Below, in pieces: positions 31,468-40,740 of a DNA stretch of 64,000 nt (position 1 is its first letter; each line of letters begins with the position of its first letter). Made by a program: the position numbers and the translations under genes. The notes below the pieces were generated by a model. It was not told where the DNA came from, ran no database searches, and was given only the letters and a program-made list of their open reading frames with translations. Source of the stretch: Erigeron canadensis (taxonomy: Eukaryota > Streptophyta > Magnoliopsida > Asterales > Asteraceae); assembly GCF_010389155.1 (NCBI RefSeq), contig NC_057766.1, positions 34,109,516 to 34,173,515 of the forward strand, in the 5' to 3' direction.

Positions 31468-32217
31468 CAACCATACATATATATAGATATAGATAGATAT
31501 ATACAATCTGTCTCTTCTCTCTCTCTATATATATATATAAATATATAGATATAGATATCACTTTACATCTACAGATTTTGATTTCTGTTTTCTCTTTCTG
31601 GATGTAAAGTTGTTTCGATTTGATATATTTGGTTAAGAAAGATTAAATTTATGTTTTGTTACAGTTCAGGTCCTTTGAAAATGAAGGAAGGTACAAAATG
31701 GTACCTGAGTTTTTGAATTTTGAAACTGGAAATGGTGGGACCCACGGTGGTGGTGGTTGTTAAATAAGATGGTTGTTGTCACGTTTGTTTGTGTCCCTGG
31801 ACTTTGATATTTTTGAATTCTGACTATTTGCCGGCCACCCTTTTTGAGTATTTTATTACACCATAGACATATCTCTACACATTGCGACAGTATCACGGTG
31901 GTGGGATGGATGGTGACGGTTAAAGACGGATCTAGTATTTTGTTTAACTGAGGACAGAAAAAAACATATTGAGAACAAATAAGTCATAAGATAGTCTCAA
32001 ATTAGGGCGAATCTTCATTGGGACCCGGTCTCTCTCGTTGTTTTGCTCATTAGTATTGTTTTAGGAGTTTTTCATTTGATAAATATTAAATTTATCAAGC
32101 ATGTTAAAAACAGCTATTCATATCATCTATCATGATAGACATTATCGTTCTATATTAGGTTTATTTCTCCTCGAAGATTGATCACCAAATATAACTAGAC
32201 GATAATGAAGACGGATT

Positions 32218-32243
32218 TTATATATATATATATATATATATAT
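32218..32243. repeat. (TA)n microsatellite
   Basis: An uninterrupted run of about twelve TA units. Confidence 0.9.
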
Positions 32244-32751
32244 TTGTCTACAAAAATTATCATAAAATCATTTACATATTATAAACAAACAACTACTATA
32301 CATTATAATCTAACTAATATGAAAAACATAATTGGCTAATTGCAACAAAACAACAACTAATAACTTAATTTCCACTACATAATTGTAACTAATATATTAT
32401 TTTTTATTAGGTTTTATAACATTTTTAGTTAAATTAAGATTTTTGCTTACCTTATTTAAAAGTCTATAATATCAAAATTAGATAAGTAAAACGGAAAATG
32501 TCGAGCAGCATAAGAGGAGGATTGAAAACTTGCTTATCTCATTTAAAAGTTTATAACGTTTAAGACACTTTTGGTAAATATTTTTTTTATATTTTTATCA
32601 CTCTAACGTTTCGTTTTGTTCCATATTTCTATATTTAAGTTTGGGCTGAAGGCATTGAGAATTTGGAATGAGGGCACTTAAATACTTTTGCATATTTGTG
32701 GCAAAATTTTGCATTAGAATCATATGTTATTTGGGCAGCCCATGGGGGCAT

Positions 32752-32940
32752 TACCCGCACTAAATGTTATGTACATCCGCACTGGTTACGGTGATGGTTG
32801 CGATGGTGGTGTGCTTATTAATTCAAAAATAATTGATGTAAAATAGGGTAGTGTAATTATTTTAAGGTTGAGGGATATATGTTGTAAATGATTTTATTAA
32901 GAGTATTAAAGGTATATTGTGGGGGATATTTAAATTAAGG
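32752..32940 (-). mobile_element. Degraded Helitron remnant
   Basis: Read on the plus strand, the words ACATCCGCACTGGTTACGGTGATGG, split by changes, then AATTGATGTAAAATAGGGTAG and TTAAGGTTGAGGGATATATGT follow the same order as the reverse complement of the Helitron at 10214. The ends are too eroded to place exactly. Confidence 0.45.
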
Positions 32941-33238
32941 GATAAGTTTCCTGGAATGTAACAAACTTTGTACGAATATCTATAGTAGGAAATAACTAAA
33001 GTTTTGTGTATTGTATGTAAAGAACTTAAAAAAATGTTTATTGTATGTAAGAAAACATATGTGGCAACCATATAGAGGTGTCACTTGTCTGATTTTAATT
33101 GGTTGAATACATTTTCTTACATACAATAAACATTATTTTCGAGTTGTTTACATACAATACACACAACTTTAGTTATTTCCTACTATAGACATTCGTTCAA
33201 AGTTTATTACATTACAAGATACTTATCCCTTAAATTAA
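32932..33238. mobile_element. MITE with long terminal inverted repeats (about 120 bp)
   Basis: The left arm (AAATTAAGGGATAAG, then AATGTAACAAACTTTG, TCTATAGTAGGAAATAACTA and TGTTTATTGTATGTAAGAAA) is matched in inverted order by the right arm ending CTTATCCCTTAAATTAA. The arms leave a loop of about 60 bases. The element abuts or sits within the Helitron remnant on its left. Confidence 0.8.
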
Positions 33239-33458
33239 TGAATAACAAAAAGGGGTAATTTAGGTAGATCAAGTTTTTTTTTTTTAAAAAAATTTGAATG
33301 GTGTAAATGATTGATAAGACAATATAGATATAGATTATTATTATATAAAAAAAATAAAATAAATGAGTGTGAACTAAATCCCTTTAGTTTCATTTGGATA
33401 ACATATAGACAAACAATAAAACCGAGTGTCACAATTGAAACTCCTTCAATCTCTAGAT

Positions 33459-33595
33459 GCGATATCGACTTTTTTCCATTAATTGTAATTCTTTTATTTT
33501 TTTTTTACTATTTCTTGTATATCTAGCGATGTCGACTTTTTTCCATTGATTGTAATTCTCTTATTTTTTTTTACTATTTCTTGTATATCTAGCTT
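33459..33595. repeat. Tandem duplication, about 68 bp x 2
   Basis: GCGAT(A/G)TCGACTTTTTTCC...TTCTTGTATATCTAGC occurs twice in a row (about 33459-33526 and 33527-33593) with a few differences in the T-run and one or two substitutions. Confidence 0.8.
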
Positions 33596-35111
33596 CTCGC
33601 TAGCCATTTCTTGTATATCCCTTAGTTCGGTATTTTCTTAACTTTTTTTTTTATATATTTTCGATATATGGAATAGGTCCGCGAGGTCCTCGAGCGTACC
33701 AGTCCTATCATCATTGATGGCATGTACCTCAAGGGAGAGAAATACAGGTTAACTAAATATATATCCTGAATAAGAACTATACAAATTGTTTTTATTATCA
33801 TAGGCTAAGTTATCAATTACTTTTCCATAGCGATGCTCTTTATCACGAGGTGGTTACCCCATGAAATTCGTTTGTAAAAGTTACCGTAAAGTTTTCCAAA
33901 GGCGAGGTCATTAATGGCAGCAAAGTAAGTTATACGAAAACAAGTTCTTCTTAAATTTTGTTATTAATCAATTTAAACTTTGTATCTGCTGTTAAAAAAA
34001 AAATCAATAAAAACCATGTGTGTTGTAGTTAATTCTGGGTCTGTGGGAACATTTCCAGAATTGCAACGTGAAGGATATCGATGATTTCATAAACGAGTCA
34101 AAGAAGATCTTTTTGATCTCCTCCGAGATGATAAGGGGAAGTACTCGGGGTACGTATAAACACTATTCTTATGCCCATCTATCATTTAATTATAACTAGA
34201 AATGTACTCACTAAACTAGAAATCTTAATTGTATAAACATTTAATTAACTACTACATAACTTCACCAAACTAAAAGATCCTAGCCAACAAAGTTTGATTA
34301 TAGTTAGAAGTGGCAACCATTGTGAGTTAAAAACATAATTCCTTTCATTAACAGAGAATTAGAGATGTGTGGATTACCTTTAATACCAAATCTTCATATT
34401 GCATTGCATTGTTTGTTGCAGTAAGCCTTGTTTCTTTCCAAAACACAAAGAATATCAAAATTTGCATTGCATAATGTGATAGGGAACCCAATGTCATATG
34501 GTATGTGCATGCTGTACGACCCATCAATAACTTTGCTTTGTGTTTTGGACTTCAAATTTAAAGTTAAAAAAATTTCAAACCATAATATATCTTCTCATAT
34601 TTTCGGGTTTGTCACTGGTTATCCCAGGCCCTATTAGAGGCAAGCCCGGTCCTGGCATTGGGCTAACTGGGCAATAGCCCTGAGCAACAAAAAATGTTGG
34701 AGCAGAAATTTATGATATGAAGTCATATATTGAGTTGCAGTCTTGCAAAGGGTTTGACTTTTTGTTTTAAAAAGAACATGATGACTTTTAATTCGAGTAC
34801 ATTTTAATTTAAACCTTTTATATATGTTTAAAATTGCCAATTTTACTTCCTAACCTTCTAAAGTTATTTTTTTAGTTTGGAAATACAAAGTACATACTAC
34901 TCATATCATATACTCGTAGTATTACTGCGTAACTATTAGCCAACCTTGTATTTTTAATACATTCTACCTTCTTATACATAGTTAAAAAATCAAAAGTTCC
35001 CCATCAAACTTTAGAGCAATGATTTTTAATAAATCATTTTGATCGACCCATTAATATCTTTTGTATTTTTATTTATTTATAATTAGTTCAATGGAACATT
35101 ATTTAAGACTT

Positions 35112-36773
35112 TGGGATAAATTTAGTTTATATTTATTTTTCTATACCTGTAGTTTGCTGTATTGTCATTTTTTTACCTTGTTGTTTTTATTATTATTATT
35201 TCACCCTGTGGTGACTTTTTGCTTCAATACATGCCCCTCTCTTTAACGGACGTTAGGGTGGCTCCGTTAAGGTCCTCATGTGCATTGCACATGAGGGTAT
35301 TTTTGTACTTTTTGCATCTAAAACACTCTCTTTTTCTTTTTTTTCTTATGCTTTTCGGATCAAAACAAAAAAAATTCACTCTTTTCCTCTTCTTGCTTTC
35401 ACTTTCCAGATTTAACACCCCAAATTCATACATTATCATCATCTTCATCAACAACAACAACCACCCAAACCTCTTCCACCACCATCATCATCATCTTCAT
35501 CAACAACAACCACCTAACCCAGATTTATCAATCCTTTTACATTTTTTTTGAAGATCTAGTTAATTCAGGTAAAAGTAAATATATTGGATCTTGTTGGTTT
35601 CTTTAAAGTTGTTGTTTCACTTGAAGAATTTGGTGGCGGTTGCTTTAATGATCAAACTGAACAATATTCTACAGTGTCATATCCTCCAAAATTATGTCGT
35701 TAGGACTAAATTACATGAGTACAAATGAGATGCCCATTGTATTTCCCTTTGCTTCAAGGCTTAAAAAGTTGGATCTCCTCTATGCACTTCTTGACACAGA
35801 GGATCATTGTAACTTGCTAGTTGCTACGTAAGTGTCCCAGTCTTGAAGTTCTTGAGGTAGAGTCTCGGCAAATGCAAGTAATTTTGCCGGAAAAATTAAA
35901 ACCTTAATAACTTCGCCGATACTTCGAATCACACCACGAAATCAGTACCAAAATGCTCACCAATCAATTCCGAACAAACCCTGTCCAACAATGGTTCCAA
36001 ACAAGATCACCGGAAAATATGTCCGTTCGCCGGAAAATTGATAAACGCGATTACTTTCTCGATTTTTTGAATTAGAACTCGAAACTTCCACGAAAATACT
36101 CTAAATCTAATCGCGAACAAACCCTAGGTGAGAGAAATTTGAAATAAAGTTCGTCGGAAACTTCAACTACTCGCCGGAAACTTCAACTGTCTCAAAACTT
36201 AACAAAATGGAGAAATCAACACATCAAGATGCTTAGATATTCATTGCGATTAAATCCTTGTGATTTTCAGATTGAATCAAGAAGAAAACAATGACCAAAT
36301 CGAAGAAAAAAGATAATGAAAATAGTTGTTCCTTTTTTTTCTGCTTTTTCTTTTAATTGTTGAAAGTGAAAAATGTCACATAAAGTTACTGTAGCTGACA
36401 AAAAGAGAAAACAGAAAACAGAGGGTGTTTTTTTGTGTTTGGATTTGATAAAAGAAAGTTCAGTTGAATCTAAAAATGAAGATGGAGAAGAAAGAGAGGG
36501 TGTTTTGTTGTTTTATAAAAAAAAATGAGTTTTGATCTTAAAAAGTGAATAAGAAAGGAGGAGAAAGTGTTTCAGATGTCAAAATGACTAAGTTACCCTC
36601 ATATGTGCAGTGCACATGAGCGGGTTAACGGAATCCAACTCACAGACGTTAGGATGAGGGGTTTCTAATGATACAAAAAGTCACCATAGGGTGAAGTAAT
36701 AATTAAAAAAAACGACAGGGTAAAAAAATGATAAAACAGCAAATCACATGGTGATGTAATGAAATTTTCTCTT
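35112..36773. mobile_element. Mutator-like element with about 220-bp terminal inverted repeats, carrying gene fragments (Pack-MULE type)
   Basis: The first 230 bases and the last 220 are inverted copies. Matching words include TTTGCTGT...TCATTTTTTTACC, TTCACCCT(G/A)TGGTGACTTTTTG, AACG(G/T)...CCGTTAA, and CTCATGTGCA(T/C)TGCACAT. Long TIRs and captured host exons mark a Pack-MULE. The interior has no transposase. It holds CT-rich leader-like DNA with two copies of a CATCATCTTCATCAACAACA phrase, a COI1-like exon fragment, and a CGCCGGAAA-rich part of unknown origin. A 9-bp target duplication was not recognised, so the outer borders are approximate. Confidence 0.7.
35622..35860 (+). pseudogene. 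Captured fragment of a COI1-like F-box/LRR gene
   Basis: The translation gives YPPKLCR, then (after a one-base frameshift) GLNYMSTNEMPIVFPFASR, then KKLDLLYALLDTEDHC and (after another shift) CPSLEVLEVE. This is the mid-LRR region of CORONATINE INSENSITIVE 1, the jasmonate receptor, whose own sequence there has the order LCRLGLSYM, NEMP, FPFA, KLDLLYALL, EDHC, CPNLEVLE. An AG before the block and a GTAGAG after it look like kept splice borders, so a genomic exon was captured. Two frameshifts exclude function as protein; an antisense or siRNA effect on the parent gene is conceivable. Confidence 0.8.
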
Positions 36774-37281
36774 TATATTATATACGAAGTGCAATTGGTA
36801 GAAAAGGATTTCAAGTTTTTGACACGCGGCATATGTTTACAATTCTACAATCTTGCCCTGAGCATCCCAATCCTCAGGACCGACCTTGACTAGAGGCCCA
36901 GTTTTCGTGAAAAATACAGCCCGTGAACAGACCGGTTACTGGGTTCGATCTTTTGACAGCTGGTTCTTTGGTTTTTACAGGGTAGCCTGCATTTTCGTGG
37001 GTCCTGAAGACGACGCCAAAAAAGTGTATGTAAGGAAACGCTACCTGAAAGTGGTGCTTCCCTTCTTCGATGAAGACGTTTTTAATTGGAGATGGTTTCT
37101 TGCATGCACCTGATTGGGAATTTAATAATTTGGAGAGCCGCCAAATATTATTTCATGTTTAATTGCTTGTCAAATTTAGGTATCTTTTATTTAACCCAAA
37201 TTATGCCATTATGGTGGTTATATTTGACTTTGAATAACGATTCTAGTAATAATCATTGACTTTGCAATTCGGTGCCACTAG

Positions 37282-37477
37282 ACATGGGCAGAAAAATCGG
37301 TTCCAAGAAACCGGTTCACGATTATCCAATAACTGGGCTCGAAAAAAATCGGTTCTTCAATAAATGAACCGATTGGTTCCTAACTGATTTTGGGCTTTTT
37401 GTGCAAAATATCGCCCCCAAACCGGTTACAGAAATCGGTCCGAGAAACCGGTTTGGAACCGATTTCTGGTCCCTGAT
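37282..37477. mobile_element. hAT-type MITE, 196 bp, with 8-bp target duplication
   Basis: Flanks GCCACTAG (37274-37281) and GCTACTAG (37478-37485) form an 8-bp duplication with one mismatch. The ends ACATGGGCAGAAAAATCGG and CCGATTTCTGGTCCCTGAT are inverted repeats, and ACCGGTT words recur inside. Confidence 0.75.
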
Positions 37478-37723
37478 GCTACTAGGCGTTAGTTACCGTT
37501 AGAAGTAGCCGTTTTTGGTCCTCATTGACCGTTAGGAGCCGTTTATTTGACCAAATATTTTCCATTTTGCCATCATACAACTAGTATATATTTGTAGCTT
37601 CATTTTGGGTTGATTTTACAACATTCAATTACTTACAAAACACTATATCTCTTACAAAAACTCTATGTATTCATAAATCTCTTACCAAAATCACTATATC
37701 TTTACATATATTATATCTTTACT

Positions 37724-37979
37724 TCTATACTATCTTATAAAAAGAATAGGCTCCCGTGTTGAAAGCTATAGGAGGGAAACTGTCTAAAATACTCTTAATA
37801 ATTATATTATACTAACAGTCCTTTATCTTTTAAAATATCTTCATTAACCCTTTATATCAATTACTTTTACATCAATTATCTACACCACTCGAAGTCGCCT
37901 CTACTACCAACAGTCATCCCTCACCACCACACCATCGTCGCGCTACGAACACTGATGCATTGCGCGGGCACCGTGCTAG
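37724..37979 (+). mobile_element. Short non-autonomous Helitron
   Basis: It starts TCTATACTATCTTATAAAAAG and ends GCATTGCGCGGGCACCGTGCTAG followed by T, with the last word split here only by description: hairpin remnant TGCATTGCG, then CTAG. Internal words (ACATCAATTA, CCACCACACCATCG) match the element at 10214. The base before the 5' end is T rather than A. Confidence 0.7.
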
Positions 37980-37990
37980 TATATATTACA

Positions 37991-38310
37991 AAATAGGGAT
38001 AATGGCATACGAATGTAACCATTTATGTCAAAATGGTTATGTAATGTAGTATCCTACTTAGGTGGCTATGTAAAGTATACACCTATGTTTTTTTTGTTAT
38101 ATTATGTAAGAACCTTTTTATTTGGTTTAATTAATGTAAGGACCTATGTATTTTTTTTTTGTTTTGCTATATTATGTATGGTCCGTACATATTTTACATA
38201 GTATAGCCAAAAAAAACATAGGTGCATACATTACATAGCCACCGAGTAGATCACTACATTACATAACCATTTTGTCACAGGTGGTTACATTCGTATGCCA
38301 TTTTCCCTAC
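37991..38310. mobile_element. MITE, same family as the AUG6-intron copy
   Basis: The left arm AAATAGGGATAATGGCATAC and the right arm GTATGCCATTTTCCCTA are inverted copies, as are the inner TGGTTATGTAATGTAGT / ACTACATTACATAACCA and GGCTATGTAA / TTACATAGCC words. The element begins 11 bases after a Helitron end. Confidence 0.85.
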
Positions 38311-39915
38311 AAAATATACACTATATTATATATATATACACTATATATATAATATATCAAATCTTTCACAAAATGAAGCATAATACCGCTTCACAAACGC
38401 AATCTACCGGTATTGATTCTACAAGTGAGCCAATGGTGGTAGCTATATTACCAACTAAAAGAACGACAGCCGTGTTTGAATACTTCCAATTATTTAATAC
38501 TATTAGCTACCGTACTTTGTGTGAGTAGCACCCACTTTGATATTTAGTATATATGTAGTCTACGAAATTGGCATTCATTAATTTAATCCGTATATTAAAT
38601 CACAAATAATTACCAAAATTTTAATTAGCTAATTTTAATCACATAGGGCTACTTAACGGTAGGTTAACATTGACTAACGGCCGAATTTAACAAATTGTAT
38701 AAAAAATTCGGGATGTTACAAATATTATATTAGTATTCATATCAATTTTTGTAGAAAAATTCTCATTAATTTACATTTTTTTGTTTTCCATCAATAATTT
38801 ACACTTTTTAGCCTTAAATACATAATTTGTATTTTATTATATTTGTTAGTCATCAACTTGAGAAGATTTCTTTTAATATTTTACATTCACTTAATTGAAA
38901 AAATTCAACATATGAAATATTGTCTATAAAAAGGTATTTCAAAAAATAAAATATTGATCAATCTTTATATTTAAGATACAAATTCTTTTTATATAAATTG
39001 AATTCTACAAATAAAATTACAACACATGAAATCATTGAAAACCCCACAAACTAGCTGTTACTTTTATTATTCTTAACAGTCATGTCTAACGAAACTAAAA
39101 TTACTTGTTTGCAAGACATCAATGAAAATGCAGTCAATTGTGTAATCAAAGTTAAGATAATGCTTATTTAGAAAAGTTTGTATAAAAAAATCATGCTATA
39201 TCATCCAGCCTTGATATGATTGACATTCAGTATTTATATATGAATATCTCAAAAAAAATTTAAAGTATATCTTTACATTTAACGTATAAATAATTTTTTA
39301 TTTCTTATATTAATTCTTATATTAATAATATTGTATAACTCGTGTATTTGAAATGGTTTAAAATTTATTTTATATATAAAAAGGTTATTGTGTCTTGTCT
39401 TTTATTTAGGTGCCAATTGTTGTAGCTGACAAAGGAGTAGAAGTTAAATTGTTCTTTCGCTTTGTTTCGGGTAAACTGAATATATATATACATATATTTT
39501 ACACTATATTGTTTTTGGTTAAAATGATGATGTTTTGTTGTTGTGGGAGTCAACGAAAATTATAATGGACACTATTTTGGTGTTTGAGTTTTCGCAAGAA
39601 CAAATGAAACAACAAAAAATCTCAATGTCATTCTATTAAATTGTAATTCGTATTTCTGTTGGTTAGGGTTTGTACGGATTTTAATTTCGAGCGTTTTGGT
39701 ACAAATTTTAAGTTTCCATTCGAAGAAATGAGAGAGAAAATGTCGATTTTGAGTTTTCCGGCGAGATGTTTGAATTTTTGCAAGCTAACAAAGGTGAGTG
39801 TATAAGATATTTTTTTATCTAACTTAGGAATGTGAGTTTGAAATTGATAATGTAAATGCCGAATTAGCCATCTTTTGACAAAAATCTGATAAATTTCTGA
39901 ATCAAACGTTTTCAC
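38311..39915. other. AT-rich intergenic DNA, nothing recognised
   Basis: No gene or repeat was recognised. Open frames such as 39628-39915 (-) and 39365-39553 (-) are low-complexity and lack codon or family signal. Confidence 0.4.
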
Positions 39916-40254
39916 CTAAAACATGCACTTGTGGCCACCATTACCATACATTTGAAGAATTTTTTCTTTGATTTCAACTGGTTCTTCAAATAATTCTATC
40001 AACAACTTGGGACGTGCACTCAGAAGAGTATGACAAACCTCACTAGGCTTCCTGAGAGACATATTGGAAATACGACGGCGTTTCTCCTTTCTCATATTGG
40101 TGAATGGGTTAAAGTGTTCCTCTTCTAAGCCGTACTTTTTAAGGAAATCTCTCATCAATCTCAGATCGTGCACAACAGCTTCCATAAGGGGTTGGCCGGA
40201 AAGTCTTAGACCCCTCTCCGCCTTGTGTGCCATTACCAATGTAACTTGCATCAC
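39916..40254 (-). CDS. Hypothetical open frame, possibly an exon remnant
   Basis: The 112-codon frame is reasonably complex, with helix-like stretches (AVVHDLRLMRDFLKKYGLEEE and ELFEEPVEIKEKILQMYG, quoted in two parts) and a basic patch KEKRRR. It stays open a little way upstream of its ATG. No domain is recognised. A competing plus-strand frame leads into the protease fragment next to it, so this may be only the complement of part of that fragment. Confidence 0.25.
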   Translation of the reverse strand: MMQVTLVMAHKAERGLRLSGQPLMEAVVHDLRLMRDFLKKYGLEEEHFNPFTNMRKEKRRRISNMSLRKPSEVCHTLLSARPKLLIELFEEPVEIKEKILQMYGNGGHKCMF

Positions 40255-40257
40255 CTC

Positions 40258-40495
40258 AGTAAAGCTTATCTCCGAACACCGTATAGGGACCCTGCAACAG
40301 GGGGGCGCCCTTTACCGTCCAACAGAAGAGGAAAAAGCTGAATCTCGAGCAAAGAATAGACATGGCCACTCCATGGTTATATGTGGAATGAACACCAATA
40401 ACCAAGACGAGTCAGAACATTTTTGCGAAGTTAAGAACTCCTATGGTCCCGGCTGGGGCTCGATGGTTATTCACATATTCCATTTGATTTCATAG
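40258..40495 (+). pseudogene. C-terminal fragment of a papain-type (C1A) cysteine protease
   Basis: The frame reads GGALYRP, then HGHSMVICGMN and FCEVKNSYGPGWG. These match the catalytic His block (HAVxxVGY) and the Asn block (KNSWGxxWG) of the papain family, in the right order and spacing. The catalytic Cys block is absent, and the frame stops about 16 residues after the Asn block. It is therefore a partial, inactive remnant. The upstream reading in the same frame does not look protease-like. Confidence 0.6.
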
Positions 40496-40740
40496 ATTTT
40501 ATATTTGTCCCGGTGCCTTAGTTGGGTTTAGAGGTAGCTTCGTGGCTGGAAATTTGAATTCATGGGTCTATTTCTATGGTCAATTAATAGTTAGGTTTTT
40601 AGCATCTATAGTTAATAGTTTATTATTAGCATGTTGTTTGATCGGTTTTATTTAGTGGGTTTATCTACTACAAGTTTCTTGAATTGTATGGCTATCAGTA
40701 GCTCTTTTGTTTAGTTAAATGAAAATGCAGCTAATTTTAC

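Larger units (their letters stand above)
31468..33676. other. Intergenic region upstream of AUG6
   Basis: The first 150 bases are TA/GA-rich (TATATAGATATAGATAGATA and similar) and probably include the AUG6 promoter and leader. Further on are a (TA)12-type microsatellite at 32218-32243, a Helitron remnant, a MITE and a tandem duplication, listed separately. No coding region is seen. Confidence 0.45.
34641..36888. mobile_element. Non-autonomous hAT element, about 2.25 kb, inside a gene
   Basis: The left end CAAGCCCGGTCCTGG and the right end CCTCAGGACCGACCTTG are imperfect inverted repeats. The flanks ATTAGAGG (34633-34640) and ACTAGAGG (36889-36896) are an 8-bp target duplication with one mismatch, as in hAT insertions. 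It encodes no transposase; its bulk is the nested Mutator-like element at about 35112-36773. Confidence 0.8.
33677..37113 (+). pseudogene. Unrecognised plant gene, split by a hAT insertion
   Basis: Exon-like blocks with good splice signals are 33677-33747 (reading VLERTSPIIIDGMYLKGEKY), 33831-33924, 34029-34149 and one from 34422 (KPCFFPKHKEYQNLHCIM). The last part, 36897-37113, reads GPVFVKNTAREQTGYW, then FGFYRVACIFVGPEDDAKKVYVRKRY, quoted here only as landmarks in two blocks, and ends at a TGA. Between them, 34641-36888 is a hAT element. With the element and one copy of its target duplication removed, the frame runs straight through (PGPIRGPVFVKN). A stop and conflicting frames in the second and third blocks suggest further decay. 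I do not recognise the family. A methyltransferase-type BAH segment came to mind for the last exon but is not supported enough to name. Confidence 0.5.

Noticed and set aside
35162..35551. 129-codon plus-strand frame rich in His, Asn and Phe
   Set aside because: It crosses the MULE terminal repeat and CAT/CAA low-complexity DNA; not a gene.
36897..37113. BAH-type chromatin domain assignment for the final exon of the split gene
   Set aside because: Only a short V-x-V-R-x-R/F-F-x-E-D pattern is similar; too little to name the family.
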